A stretch of 38,109 nucleotides of DNA from Nitrospirota bacterium (GCA_026387615.1 JAPLLI010000152.1:1-38109), one strand, 5' to 3'; numbered from the stretch's first letter, positions 25,242-33,797 are shown. The notes: generated by a model from the sequence alone, not told the origin. Numbers and translations are program-made.

Positions 25242-26153
25242 TTAGCGTGAAAGCCACCCCTCTTCTGGTCGAAGGAACAGCGCATCGTAGTGCTGCCGTC
25301 CAGCTAACGCGCAACTGAGCGGGGACAACTCGAGTTGTGACAGGAAGGTCAGTTTGGGAATATAGGCCTGAAACCCCTGTCCCAGCATCAGGTTGAATAA
25401 CTCCTCCGCGGAGCCGCCCAAGTCCCGTAGCCATTGGTCTGTGATCTCGACCAGAAACCCCGTGCGGGGACGCGTCAGCAACGACGGCCACCCCTTCAGG
25501 GCTCGCAATTCGTAACCCTCCACGTCCATTTTCACAAGAATCCAAGTGTCCGATGGCCAATCGCGACGCACATCGTCTCCGCGCATGATTTGGATCTTCG
25601 CGCCACTGCTATCGGCGTGCCGCAGATTCGCTTTACTGGAATGCTCGTCGAGATCGAGCACTCCCTCCACCATGGCATCGCCTAACGCGTATCGATACAC
25701 CGTCACGTTCTCGATCCTGTTATGCAGCAATGCGCGATCGAGCCGATCCGCCATAGCTGTGAATGGTTCGAACGCCAACACCTTGCCTTCGCGGCCAACT
25801 GCCCGTGACGCCGCTAACGTCACAAAACCTAAATTGGCTCCCACGTCGATGAAGTAGTCCCCTTGGCGAAGCAGCCTCACGACTGTCGCCGTGACATCAA
25901 TCCCCCAATAACATCCAAGGAAATAGGCGAAGCGTTCCATGGGATCATCGAGCTGGAGCTCCATCTCGTAGCGATGAGGGCTCACCCGTCGCCGCTTCAC
26001 AATGCCCGAGCATCCCGTCTCTCCAAAATGGCTCCCGACCATGCGCCTATAGAATCGGGCCTTCCACCAAGGCGGAAACAGACGAATGAGCGGCGCAACG
26101 GCCGTCAGCATCGTGTGGCGAAATTGCTGGCCGGAAGGCATCATCGGCAACAT
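25242..26153 (-). CDS. FkbM-family methyltransferase (copy 2)
   Basis: This is a 303-residue protein with the FkbM core: YFIDVGANLGFVTLAASRAVG (SAM site), VLAFEPFTAMADRLDRAL, and ILVKMDVEGYELRALKGWPSLL. The N-terminal 90 residues are an extension with basic and aromatic residues (FPPWWKARFYRRMVG) that may bind membrane or substrate. Start choices are ATG at 26153, two bases after the preceding stop, or ATG at 26144, which has AGGA at a better distance; the track's 26213 overlaps the upstream gene by 58 bp and is less likely. Function is O-methylation of an EPS component by inference. A 111-bp gap follows, the largest inside this half of the operon. Confidence 0.88.
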   Translation of the reverse strand: MLPMMPSGQQFRHTMLTAVAPLIRLFPPWWKARFYRRMVGSHFGETGCSGIVKRRRVSPHRYEMELQLDDPMERFAYFLGCYWGIDVTATVVRLLRQGDYFIDVGANLGFVTLAASRAVGREGKVLAFEPFTAMADRLDRALLHNRIENVTVYRYALGDAMVEGVLDLDEHSSKANLRHADSSGAKIQIMRGDDVRRDWPSDTWILVKMDVEGYELRALKGWPSLLTRPRTGFLVEITDQWLRDLGGSAEELFNLMLGQGFQAYIPKLTFLSQLELSPLSCALAGRQHYDALFLRPEEGWLSR

Positions 26154-26155
26154 TC

Positions 26156-26998
26156 CTATCTCGGGCTCCCAACATTCGACCCGTCGAACTGCACCGTCGA
26201 GCCGAGCAAGCACAATGGACTGTCATTCCTGATCAACACATAGTTATTTTCGAAAAAGCGATCGAGTTCAAAGTGCCATTGGTCATAGAATTCCACGGCA
26301 TGACCGACCAACTTGCCCAATCGATAGGGTTTATCCGAGATCAGATCGAACACATCGCGCAGGCAGGCATGATTGAGTAACCATCGCCAGTTGTACTCGA
26401 ACTGCACAAGATCGATCCGCCCCTCGCGCAATGACTGTTCGGCGCCTCGCAACACGAGCAGATCAAACCCTTCCGTATCAATCTTGAGCATCGAGACCGA
26501 CTGTATCTCCGACCGATGTACGAATTGATCAATAGTCATGCGCGTGACCGCTTCGACGCTCAAGCCCGAAGACGGCGAAAGCGAATTCGTGCCGGCGCCC
26601 GCCTCGTGGCTATAGAACAGAGCCTCCCCTTCCGTCTCAGCAAGCGCACAGGGATGCACGGTGACAGCAACGGCTCCTGCGAATCGAGCCGTCAGCATCG
26701 CCCTGGTGGCCAGTGATGGCTCGAATGCATGGATCTTGACCTCGTTTGGCGCTGGGATGACCCCTAACGCATAGGCCGTCCAGTCGCCTTTATTTGCGCC
26801 AACATCGAGCAATATCGTGGGCCCTGGTGAGGCGCTCAGGACCTGCTCAAGCAGCCAATATTCACCGTTGGTGCGCGAGTCATTCTGACCGTCACCGCGG
26901 GCGCAGGTATACAGAGCCCGTCCCACACGCCACATCAGTTTTCGGATCACCGCAGACGCACACATGGATTGCATCAGTGCCGTACTCCTCACGGTCAT
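26156..26998 (-). CDS. FkbM-family methyltransferase (copy 3)
   Basis: This is a 280-residue FkbM protein with ILLDVGANKGDWTAYALGV (SAM site), KIHAFEPSLATRAMLTAR, and VSMLKIDTEGFDLLVLRGAEQ. It diverges clearly from the neighbouring copy outside these motifs (different N-terminus and a C-terminal FYDQWHFELDRFFENNYVLI block), so the two are not recent duplicates. I place the start at 26998, where ATGA overlaps the upstream GT4 stop. An internal ATG at 26974 has a stronger site (GAGGAG, 10 bases upstream) and could be the true start. Probable role: methylation of a sugar hydroxyl. Confidence 0.88.
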   Translation of the reverse strand: MTVRSTALMQSMCASAVIRKLMWRVGRALYTCARGDGQNDSRTNGEYWLLEQVLSASPGPTILLDVGANKGDWTAYALGVIPAPNEVKIHAFEPSLATRAMLTARFAGAVAVTVHPCALAETEGEALFYSHEAGAGTNSLSPSSGLSVEAVTRMTIDQFVHRSEIQSVSMLKIDTEGFDLLVLRGAEQSLREGRIDLVQFEYNWRWLLNHACLRDVFDLISDKPYRLGKLVGHAVEFYDQWHFELDRFFENNYVLIRNDSPLCLLGSTVQFDGSNVGSPR

Positions 26999-28188
26999 CC
27001 TTTCCGAACAGATCGGCGCAATGCTGCCGTCATGCCCTGGCGGCATTGTTCATAGCTCCAGCCGCTGATGAGGGCCAGGCTGGCCGCGCCCATACGCTGT
27101 CTCTGGGGCTCATCGGCCAGCAGCTTGCCGAGGGCCCTCACCAGAGAGCCGACATCACCCGCTTTCATGAGGTACCCGTTGGCGCCATCCTTGACCAGGT
27201 CAGGGACACAGCCAACCTCCTCGGAGACCACCACCGGAATGCCGGCGCACATCGCCTCATTGACGATTAAACCCCAGGGCTCGTTCTCGGACGGAAGCAC
27301 GAAGACATCAGCCACGGCATAGCAGCTGGGCAGCTCGGCCTGGTTGATGAAGCCGCCAAAGACGACGGTCTGCAAACACAGCGACTTCGAGAGCTCGCGT
27401 AGCTCCTGCTCCATCTCGCCGGTCCCAACCATGAAGAGCGTGACGGTCTGGCCTGCGTCGCGCAACCGCGCTATCGCCCGGATCACATCATCCGGGTGCT
27501 TGCGGCGCATGAACTTCGACGCGTAGAGCACGACCGGCCCGCCGGCCGGCAGGCCATATTTCTCCCTAGCTTTTGCGCGCTGCCCTGGCACCAAGGCTGC
27601 CGCAGCGATGAAGCGATCGTTATCTACCGTGTAGGGCACGTCAAAAATCTTGTCCTCTGGCACCCGCAACGCGCGGTAATAGGCCCGATTGGCCGTGCCG
27701 ATGGCCAGGAACCCATCGACGAAACGATAGGCAACGGATAACACGGCATCCCGAATCCAGCGTTTCCATCCCTTCCGCTGGAGGCCCAGATGCGTCTCCG
27801 AACGCATGAACACGGGCAGACCCTTGGTTGAAGCGGCCAGGAACGCAAGAATATTCACGGCGTAGCTGTACCCATGCAGCAAGACTGCGTCGTAGCGGCC
27901 ACTCCGAATCTCGGACCAGACTTGCGGACAGATCAACGACCAAAAGCCGCCTGGTGTGCGCTGTCTGGCTTCCTCGCCGAGAAAGACGGACCGATACCCG
28001 GACAACAGATCGACATCCCACGTGACCGCCTGCCGAAAGCCAGGATCAATGGCCCCACGCAGGCTGAAGTCACTGCAATAGAGGGCCGTCACTTCCAGCG
28101 CCGGATCGCGGGTGAGGTACGCATAGAGCGGAGCGAAGTATTGGATCGGGTGTGAATTGACCACCGCCAATCGAACAACATGAGTCAC
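26995..28188 (-). CDS. Glycosyltransferase family 4
   Basis: This 397-residue GT-B enzyme starts near LAVVNSHPIQYFAPLYAYL, a characteristic N-terminus of one GT4 subgroup in EPS loci. Its donor half has VVLYASKFMRRKHPDDVIRA and E-x7-E in NEPWGLIVNEAMCAGIPVVV. I start at GTG 28188 because it overlaps the preceding small ORF as GTGA. The track start (GTG at 28293) would add 35 residues with no family match. It is the first glycosyltransferase downstream of the Wzc gene. Confidence 0.9.
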   Translation of the reverse strand: MTHVVRLAVVNSHPIQYFAPLYAYLTRDPALEVTALYCSDFSLRGAIDPGFRQAVTWDVDLLSGYRSVFLGEEARQRTPGGFWSLICPQVWSEIRSGRYDAVLLHGYSYAVNILAFLAASTKGLPVFMRSETHLGLQRKGWKRWIRDAVLSVAYRFVDGFLAIGTANRAYYRALRVPEDKIFDVPYTVDNDRFIAAAALVPGQRAKAREKYGLPAGGPVVLYASKFMRRKHPDDVIRAIARLRDAGQTVTLFMVGTGEMEQELRELSKSLCLQTVVFGGFINQAELPSCYAVADVFVLPSENEPWGLIVNEAMCAGIPVVVSEEVGCVPDLVKDGANGYLMKAGDVGSLVRALGKLLADEPQRQRMGAASLALISGWSYEQCRQGMTAALRRSVRKG

Positions 28189-28331
28189 GGTGACACCAAT
28201 CGCCGTCCTCCGAAACCGACACCAAGATTCGTCGGAATCCAACGAGGGAGCATGGCAATGCTGAGAATGGACTCCCAGCGCAACAGCCGGCACACATCAG
28301 CGCAACAATGGGTCATATACCCCTGCCTCAT
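28185..28331 (-). CDS. Candidate small protein (48 aa) between Wzc and GT4
   Basis: An ATG at 28331 overlaps the Wzc stop as ATGA and is preceded by AGGTGA with a 7-base spacer, an excellent ribosome-binding site. The frame runs 48 codons (starting MRQGYMTHCC, ending GGRRLVSP) and stops at 28185, where its TGA overlaps the GTG start of the GT4 gene as GTGA. Both ends therefore show the same 4-bp coupling as the other operon junctions. The peptide has three cysteines near the start and a hydrophobic middle (ILSIAMLPRW), and I recognise no family. It could be a real small protein or only a coupling ORF that carries ribosomes to the GT4 start. The track shows it only as part of a longer shadow-like frame. 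Confidence 0.45.
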   Translation of the reverse strand: MRQGYMTHCCADVCRLLRWESILSIAMLPRWIPTNLGVGFGGRRLVSP

Positions 28332-30562
28332 GATGTACTCACCTGGCGGCCATAGGACTTTCGTTGAGACGAGGCGTAGTACTCGCTGTAATAGGCGGAA
28401 AGATCGCATTGCTTCAATTGCTGCATGACGACTCCCAGAATCTTCGTCTGGTGAGCCTGCAAGAGACGGACGGACGCCTGAGCCATTTCGTGAGTCGTGT
28501 GGGCCGCATGCACGACCAGAATGGTGCCGTCCACCGCGTGGTGACTCACAATCGCCGGATCAGACACGGCCAGCATCGATGCGCAGTCGATGATCACGTA
28601 CAGGCCTTCCGTCCTGAAGCTTTCGAGGAGATCCTGCATGTACGTGGACATGAGTAACTCCACAGGATTGTGGGGCACGGCCCCGCAAGGGATGAGCAGG
28701 AGATTGGGCACGACAGTCGGCTGCACGATCTCCATGAGCTCCGCTTCACCAACCAGGTACTGGCTTAACCCTTTCTCCACAGTGAAGCCAAATACCTGGT
28801 GGAGACGAGGATTTCGCAAGTCACCGTCAATCAACACCGTCCGATGACCCATTTGTGAAAACGCGATAGCCAGATTGATGGCGAAGGTTGTCTTCCCCTC
28901 CCCCTTGGCCGCACTGGTCACCACGAAGGACGTGGGCGGTTTTTCGGACTCAGAAAGCAATAAACCGGTTCGAATAGAGCGGATCTGCTCGGCAAAAATC
29001 GAATGCTGATCTTCATGCGCGATCAGGGCTGCGCCGGAGGGATGACGGCGGGATCGCCGGACAGCGGGCAGAAATCCTAGGAAGGCCAGACCCCGGAGGG
29101 ACTGCGCCACATCCTCCGGAGACTTGAGCGAGTTGTCGGCAATGTCTAGAAACACAATCAGCCCAACCGCGCCCAACAGGCCAAACAGGGTAGCCAACAG
29201 GACAGTCTGTGTCCTCTTCGGTTTGACCGCCACGAGCGACACGATGGCCGGATCCATCACGTAGATGTTACTCGTGCGAATTTCTGTCGTGATATCGGTT
29301 TCCTTCATGCGTTTAAGGAACATGCTATACAGCTGCCGATTGCTCTCCGCTTCCCGTAGGAGAATGCCGTACTGTACTTCGTGCTGGCCTGTTTGCAGGA
29401 CTTCGGTCTTCTGCTGGCTGAGGGCTTGGCGAAGTGTGCGTTCACGGGCCGCGGCAACGTCATATTCCGACTTCACCGAGGTGTACACCTTTTTGATCTC
29501 CAGTTGAATGCGGCGCTGGATTTCATTCATCTCAGACGTTGCCTGCACCATCGCCGGGTGCTTCGGCCCATATTTGTCTCCGAGCTCCGCGACCTTTTGC
29601 CCCGCCTGAATCTCCTGGTTCCGCAGTAATTGGATGAGCCCGGAACTGAGAACCTCGAAGGAGGACTCCAGTTCTCGCGGGTTGTCGATGACCGAGGCAA
29701 TCTGTTTAAACCGAGCCTCTGCTTCGGCCCGTCGGGTTTCTGCATGGACCAACTGAGTCTGCAACTCGCTTAATTTCTGCGTCACGAGGCGTTGCCGGTC
29801 GCCGACATTCACGAGACCGACTTGACTGGAAAACTCCTGTAACGCTCGCTCCGACTCTTCGACTTTCCGGCGAATCTCTTCCACCCTCAACGTGATCCAT
29901 TTTGTCGCTTCTTCGGCTGCGCCAACTTTTATAGCCAGGGAGCGAGAAATATACACCGAGGCAATCATGTTGGCGGCATCCGCCGCGAGTTGCGGATGGG
30001 TGGATTCGACTGCGACCCGGATGATGCGGCTATTCATGACCGGCTTGACTGCGACGTGCGCGCCGAACGCTCTGACCAGCCGTCGCTCGGCCTCACCATC
30101 GACTACGCCGCTCGCGTGATCAGGCTGCGTCGATGTTGCCGGAAACAAGACCGAAAAGAACAACGTTTTCGGGTCCGGCATCCATGAATCCAATGGCTCC
30201 GGTAACTTCACCAAGTATTCAGGGTGGGTCTGCAGGCTCAGATTCAAGACCACTTCGCGGAGGATCTGATAACTTTTGACGATTTCATATTGGGTCTTAT
30301 AATAATCACTGTTCATCGTGGCGGGTATATAGACTTCCTCAACCGTCTTGGACACCACATTCGGTCCGGTCGGCTCCACCAGGATGCTGACCGTGGATTC
30401 ATAGACCAACGGTTGCAGCATGACGGCGCGCGTCGTCCCGACGATGACGAACGCGACAAGGCCAAGAAGAATCCATTTCCGCTTGCGAATGATGCGGACA
30501 TACTTACGCAATGGAGCTGGAGCAATTTCAAGCGGCTGGGCTGATGAAGGGGGATAGTCCAT
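28328..30562 (-). CDS. Polysaccharide co-polymerase with BY-kinase domain (Wzc/GumC/ExoP-like)
   Basis: This 744-residue inner-membrane protein controls chain length and export of Wzy-dependent polymers. A Wzz-type domain starts near 12, with TM1 about 29-48 (WILLGLVAFVIVGTTRAV). A long periplasmic coiled-coil region covers about 215-425, and TM2 lies about 452-473 (TVLLATLFGLLGAVGLIVFL). The cytoplasmic tyrosine-kinase domain has Walker A AAKGEGKTTF (551-560), Walker A' VLIDGDLRNP (576-585) and a Walker-B-like VIIDCAS (656-662). The tail is tyrosine-rich (YYSEYYASSQRKSYG, 724-738), the usual autophosphorylation cluster. The Walker B block lacks the common DxPP ending. It begins one base inside the stop of the exporter gene (TAATG). 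Confidence 0.93.
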   Translation of the reverse strand: MDYPPSSAQPLEIAPAPLRKYVRIIRKRKWILLGLVAFVIVGTTRAVMLQPLVYESTVSILVEPTGPNVVSKTVEEVYIPATMNSDYYKTQYEIVKSYQILREVVLNLSLQTHPEYLVKLPEPLDSWMPDPKTLFFSVLFPATSTQPDHASGVVDGEAERRLVRAFGAHVAVKPVMNSRIIRVAVESTHPQLAADAANMIASVYISRSLAIKVGAAEEATKWITLRVEEIRRKVEESERALQEFSSQVGLVNVGDRQRLVTQKLSELQTQLVHAETRRAEAEARFKQIASVIDNPRELESSFEVLSSGLIQLLRNQEIQAGQKVAELGDKYGPKHPAMVQATSEMNEIQRRIQLEIKKVYTSVKSEYDVAAARERTLRQALSQQKTEVLQTGQHEVQYGILLREAESNRQLYSMFLKRMKETDITTEIRTSNIYVMDPAIVSLVAVKPKRTQTVLLATLFGLLGAVGLIVFLDIADNSLKSPEDVAQSLRGLAFLGFLPAVRRSRRHPSGAALIAHEDQHSIFAEQIRSIRTGLLLSESEKPPTSFVVTSAAKGEGKTTFAINLAIAFSQMGHRTVLIDGDLRNPRLHQVFGFTVEKGLSQYLVGEAELMEIVQPTVVPNLLLIPCGAVPHNPVELLMSTYMQDLLESFRTEGLYVIIDCASMLAVSDPAIVSHHAVDGTILVVHAAHTTHEMAQASVRLLQAHQTKILGVVMQQLKQCDLSAYYSEYYASSQRKSYGRQVSTS

Positions 30563-31152
30563 TAGAAAAAACTCTGTGGCACGACGACGATATCGTCGGG
30601 GAATACGGGATCTTGCAGAATCACGGAAAGGGTTTCCTCTTCTTTGTCTTTCTGCCGTTTGATCTTAATCCGTCCAGTCGAGGCCTTGTCGGTGAAGCCG
30701 CCAGCCATCGTGGCCGCCTTGAGGACCGTCAGCCCTTCTTCATAGGGATAGGCGCCGGGTTTCTTGACTTCACCCGAGACGAAGACGCTTCGGTATCTGG
30801 TGATATAGACGCTGACCCTCGGGTTCTTAAAGTACCCGTCGGCCAGCCGGACCATGATCAATTCTTCCGTTTCTTTGACCGTGAGCCCTTGCGTGTTCAA
30901 GGCGCCAATGAACGGCAACACGATCCTGCCCTCTCCGCTGATCCGAGTCTCGGTCGTGAGCCCCTCTTCGCCAAAAACCTGGACTCGAATAATGTCGTTG
31001 ACGCCGAGTTTGTACCCGGGATTCGGCGTGCTACCTTGAACCGACTGATCGGCCTGCCCGCTCTCGAACAGGGACGCCGCAGACGAGGCGCAGACGAACA
31101 GAAAGAGGCCCAGTGCAAGTGACAACAAACATGTCATCCGCGCCTTCTTCAT
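30562..31152 (-). CDS. Polysaccharide export protein (Wza-like, Poly_export + SLBB)
   Basis: This 196-residue periplasmic or outer-membrane protein has a signal peptide (KKARMTCLLSLALGLFLFV) with probable cleavage after ASSAA. A cysteine lies in the hydrophobic core, but the context (LFVC) is a poor lipobox. The Poly_export domain begins at YKLGVNDIIRVQVFGEEGL, followed by GEGRIVLPFIGALNTQGLTV and one SLBB repeat around SVFVSGEVKKPGAYPYEEGLT. Wza relatives form the outer-membrane or periplasmic channel that works with Wzc. At under 200 residues it is the short form with one SLBB domain, which commonly pairs with a separate beta-barrel partner, here the gene just upstream (8 bp away). Confidence 0.92.
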   Translation of the reverse strand: MKKARMTCLLSLALGLFLFVCASSAASLFESGQADQSVQGSTPNPGYKLGVNDIIRVQVFGEEGLTTETRISGEGRIVLPFIGALNTQGLTVKETEELIMVRLADGYFKNPRVSVYITRYRSVFVSGEVKKPGAYPYEEGLTVLKAATMAGGFTDKASTGRIKIKRQKDKEEETLSVILQDPVFPDDIVVVPQSFF

Positions 31153-31160
31153 GGCATAGC

Positions 31161-32413
31161 TCAGAACTGGGCTTGAATCGAGGCCATTGTCTGATTGGCG
31201 TTATACTGTACGCTCATGACGTTGGACAGCCGTTCGGTATAGAGATAGGTCAGGCGCGCGCCGAGCCATGGCTGGATCTGGTACCACAGGCCGCCGCCAA
31301 ACGTCAGATAGTCATCCTGCCGCGCACCTCGTGTGCCGTCGCCGAAAATCTGGTCAGAGTAGGTGTCCCGCTCATAGTTGACCTGCGCCGTGACGTTCCA
31401 TTTCCTGGTCACCGCATGCACCATATCCAGCCTGGTGCCCGTGGCTGTGTAGTACAGGGTATTGGCCAACACGGTCTCACTGGTCCGGCGATAGAGGTTC
31501 CAGTTGAGGTGCGTTTGCTCTTGGGGCTTCCATTGCATGCCGCCGTTCATGTACAGACCGCTACTCGCTCCAGATCCACGGGTGCTGGCACGGTCCATAT
31601 TCCTGGTCTGCCACCCCACAGAAAACTCACCCGCTGACTTGGCGGTCCCTTCCCAGATAACTCCCAGGGCTCCGGTATAGATGGCGCTATCCAGGTCTTT
31701 GTTGACCTCATAGTGCTCCCGCTGAAACAAACCTTGGACAAAGAGATATGTTTTTTGGGCAACCCGCCCCCCGAGTGCCAGCGACGAATAGCTCTCTTGT
31801 CGGTTCCTGGTATTGATGTCGCCCATCGAGTTGGGATCACGCGAGCCGGCCAATGGCCCGGTAAATTGCCAACGAATCGATTTAAACTGCGCCTTCACGT
31901 AGCTCTGGCTCTTGAATTCAAGCTCACCGCCATACTCGTTATTAAAAAATTTGTTAATGGTCGAGCCGGTGCTGACACCCTGAATGATATTTTCAGTCGC
32001 AGACCCACGGTAATCGTATACGCCCGGTAGTCCATGATGATTCTGTGGCGCCCCATGACAGGAAGCTGAATTTGCAGACCAGGCTGGTAGGTCGTATACC
32101 AATCGGCCGTCCTGCCGCCGAACGTCTTATCCGTTCGAAGCACGTTATCCGTATAGTTTTCCGCAATGCCGAGGTGGGGATGGAGTAAAAACGGGCCAGC
32201 CTTCACGTTGCCCTCTTTCATGGGAATCACGGTCAAATCGATACCGGACGGATAAATATTGTATGGCACGTTGGTGAATCTTGATTGCTGGGTCAGAAAG
32301 GGATTCAAGGGAATCACGGTCGCCACGGGTGTAATTTCTGCTCGTGCATGAAGGGGGACGGTTCCAAGAAGAAATAGTCCTAGCGCCGTGACGATGTAGC
32401 GAATTCTTGGCAT
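31161..32413 (-). pseudogene. Outer-membrane beta-barrel protein of the EPS locus, broken by a frameshift
   Basis: Two overlapping frames together make one protein. The 5' frame gives a signal peptide (MPRIRYIVTALGLFLLGTV..HARA) and the first barrel part up to RHRIIMDYR. The 3' frame resumes at VYDYRGSATEN and continues through amphipathic strands (WNLYRRTSETVLAN, LGARLTYLYTERLSN) to a C-terminal Phe (IQAQF), the BAM recognition end. Adding one G to the GGG run at 32023-32025 (minus strand) restores a single frame of about 417 residues reading DYRGVYDYRG. This fits putative beta-barrel porin (BBP2/EpsL-like) proteins that accompany Wza in EPS loci. A homopolymer sequencing error or a true loss-of-function mutation would both explain it. 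I start at the ATG at 32413; the track's 32491 is a TTG ahead of the signal peptide. Confidence 0.8.
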
Positions 32414-32961
32414 GAGGCCACACGATGGACCTGGTGGTGTGACCTTCAGCAAGGCAACAATCTCTGTCTCGCGCTCACGCCCATAGGCCAATCACCATGT
32501 CTGTCCTGTCGATGGGGCTGGCGCCGCCCATAGCTTCGCCCTTTCACTTACAGGCGCAACGGGCGGGCGGCGAATACGTTGTCGCGTCCTGGCAAGGAGG
32601 ATCTTGGCGAGAAGTTTGGCCTACGACGAGGAAGAGCAATCCACAGGCCGGCACACCGGACTAACCCTACGATAACTTCAGCCAGTACTTTCCCCTATGG
32701 CAAAGTATCCCCACATCAAAAACCCGTCAAGACATAACGGAATACTGGAAAGGCCCGTCGAGCCCTCCCTGCACCCTACCCAGCGCTCCCCATACCACCG
32801 AGGGCGCAATGGATCGACGTTCGCTTCTTACGTTCTCAGCAGTGACCTGCGCGAGTCGTCCAGGACGGCTGACGCGCAACGGCAACAACCACGGAGAGCA
32901 TTGGCCAGACATGAAGAAAGAAAGAAAGGAATGAAGAAAGGACGGGAGAACGAACGCCCGC
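32414..32961. other. 548-bp gap upstream of the EPS operon (leader and promoter region)
   Basis: No gene is supported in this gap; the plus-strand ORF at 32697-33047 is a shadow. It would hold the EPS promoter (see next entry) and a 5' leader of about 280 bases. The leader has a small hairpin-forming CCGG-TGTG-CCGG and no riboswitch that I recognise. Near the RNA-methyltransferase end is a purine-rich tract on the plus strand (32911-32945) with ATGAAGAAAG repeated 20 bases apart. On the minus strand this is a C/T-rich run after a weak CGGG...CCCG inverted repeat, a possible poor terminator for the upstream gene. Confidence 0.4.
32702..32730 (-). promoter_or_regulatory. Candidate main promoter of the EPS operon
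   Basis: The minus strand reads TTGACG (5 of 6 consensus), 17 bases, TACTTT (3 of 6), with GATACT as an alternative -10 at 15-base spacing. It is the best -35 match in the gap ahead of the first EPS gene and would leave a leader of roughly 280 bases. A TGGGGATACTTTGC element overlaps it; this resembles a sigma-54 -24/-12 pair but the spacing is one base short. Confidence 0.33.
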
Positions 32962-33768
32962 TTACGCCCCTTTGGGAAGTCGCGAGAAGTAGAAGGTGGC
33001 GATTGCCACGGTGGCCGCGACGTTCAAGGATTCCACATCGCGGCTGAGGGGGATGGTAAATCGAGTGGTGGCCTGGGTGCGGATCTGAGCTGACAACCCG
33101 CGACTTTCATTGCCGACCGCAAACACGAGCTTCCTGGGCGCCTGGTGAATGTCGTCGATCGGAAGGGTCCCGTCTCCGCCCACTTCTGCGGTAAAGATCT
33201 GGCAACCCTGCTGGATCAGCCCGGATACATCCCTGGTGGTAAAAATCGGAAGCGCGAGCAGCGCACCGCTCGTTGAACGAACCACCTTGGGATGATAGGC
33301 ATCGGCGGAATCCGGCGTCAGCCACAGTGCGCTCACGTTCAGCGCAGCCGCCGTTCGAATGATGGCTCCAACATTGGCGGGATCTTGCAGCTGCTCTCCG
33401 AAAATTCCCAGAACTGTCGGCTGTCGGAGGACCGCCGCTTCATCCCATATCGGTTGGCGCACCAAGGCGAGAATGCCTTGCGGCGCGTCCAAATCTGATA
33501 ATTTAGAAAATTGAAAGTCCGGACAGGAATACTGCGGCATCAAGGCGGCCAGTCGAACCACCCGATCACTCTCCCCCTCTTGGAGCAGGTACCCGTGGGC
33601 CGTCACGACCATGAGGATCTGTTCGGGATAGCGAGTCAGGAGATCGCGCACGACGTGGGCGCCTTCGACAACGAAGGCGCCTTCCTGTGCTCGCACACGT
33701 CTATCAAGAAGAAGGGTCCGAATAAACGCGCCTTGCGAGCGCGTCAAAAGAGGGAGTGGGGCAGCCAC
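32962..33768 (-). CDS. TrmH/SpoU-family RNA 2'-O-methyltransferase
   Basis: This 268-residue protein has an N-terminal substrate-binding domain (EGAFVVEGAHVVRDLL near 29) and the C-terminal SPOUT knot. The three motifs are clear: GEQLQDPANVGAIIRTAAAL (motif 1, Asn and Arg), VFAVGNESRGLS (motif 2) and IPLSRDVESLNVAATVAIATF (motif 3). Members methylate ribose 2'-OH in rRNA or tRNA using SAM; the target base is not predictable. The start is a GTG at 33768, 29 bp after the coiled-coil gene, with no clear ribosome-binding site. It belongs to a housekeeping pair upstream of the EPS locus, not to the EPS operon. Confidence 0.9.
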   Translation of the reverse strand: MAAPLPLLTRSQGAFIRTLLLDRRVRAQEGAFVVEGAHVVRDLLTRYPEQILMVVTAHGYLLQEGESDRVVRLAALMPQYSCPDFQFSKLSDLDAPQGILALVRQPIWDEAAVLRQPTVLGIFGEQLQDPANVGAIIRTAAALNVSALWLTPDSADAYHPKVVRSTSGALLALPIFTTRDVSGLIQQGCQIFTAEVGGDGTLPIDDIHQAPRKLVFAVGNESRGLSAQIRTQATTRFTIPLSRDVESLNVAATVAIATFYFSRLPKGA

Positions 33769-33797
33769 GCTAGTGAGTCACAGTGAACAACGCCGAC

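Noticed and set aside
1018-32413. PEP-CTERM/exosortase (XrtA) type EPS cluster
   Set aside because: The priming enzyme resembles PEP-CTERM-associated ones, but no exosortase, PrsK/PrsR or PEP-CTERM protein is present in the window.
32700-32720. Sigma-54 promoter ahead of the EPS operon
   Set aside because: TGGGGATACTTTGC resembles the -24/-12 pair, but the GG-to-GC distance is one base too short and sigma-54 does not tolerate that. No sigma-54 activator gene is nearby.
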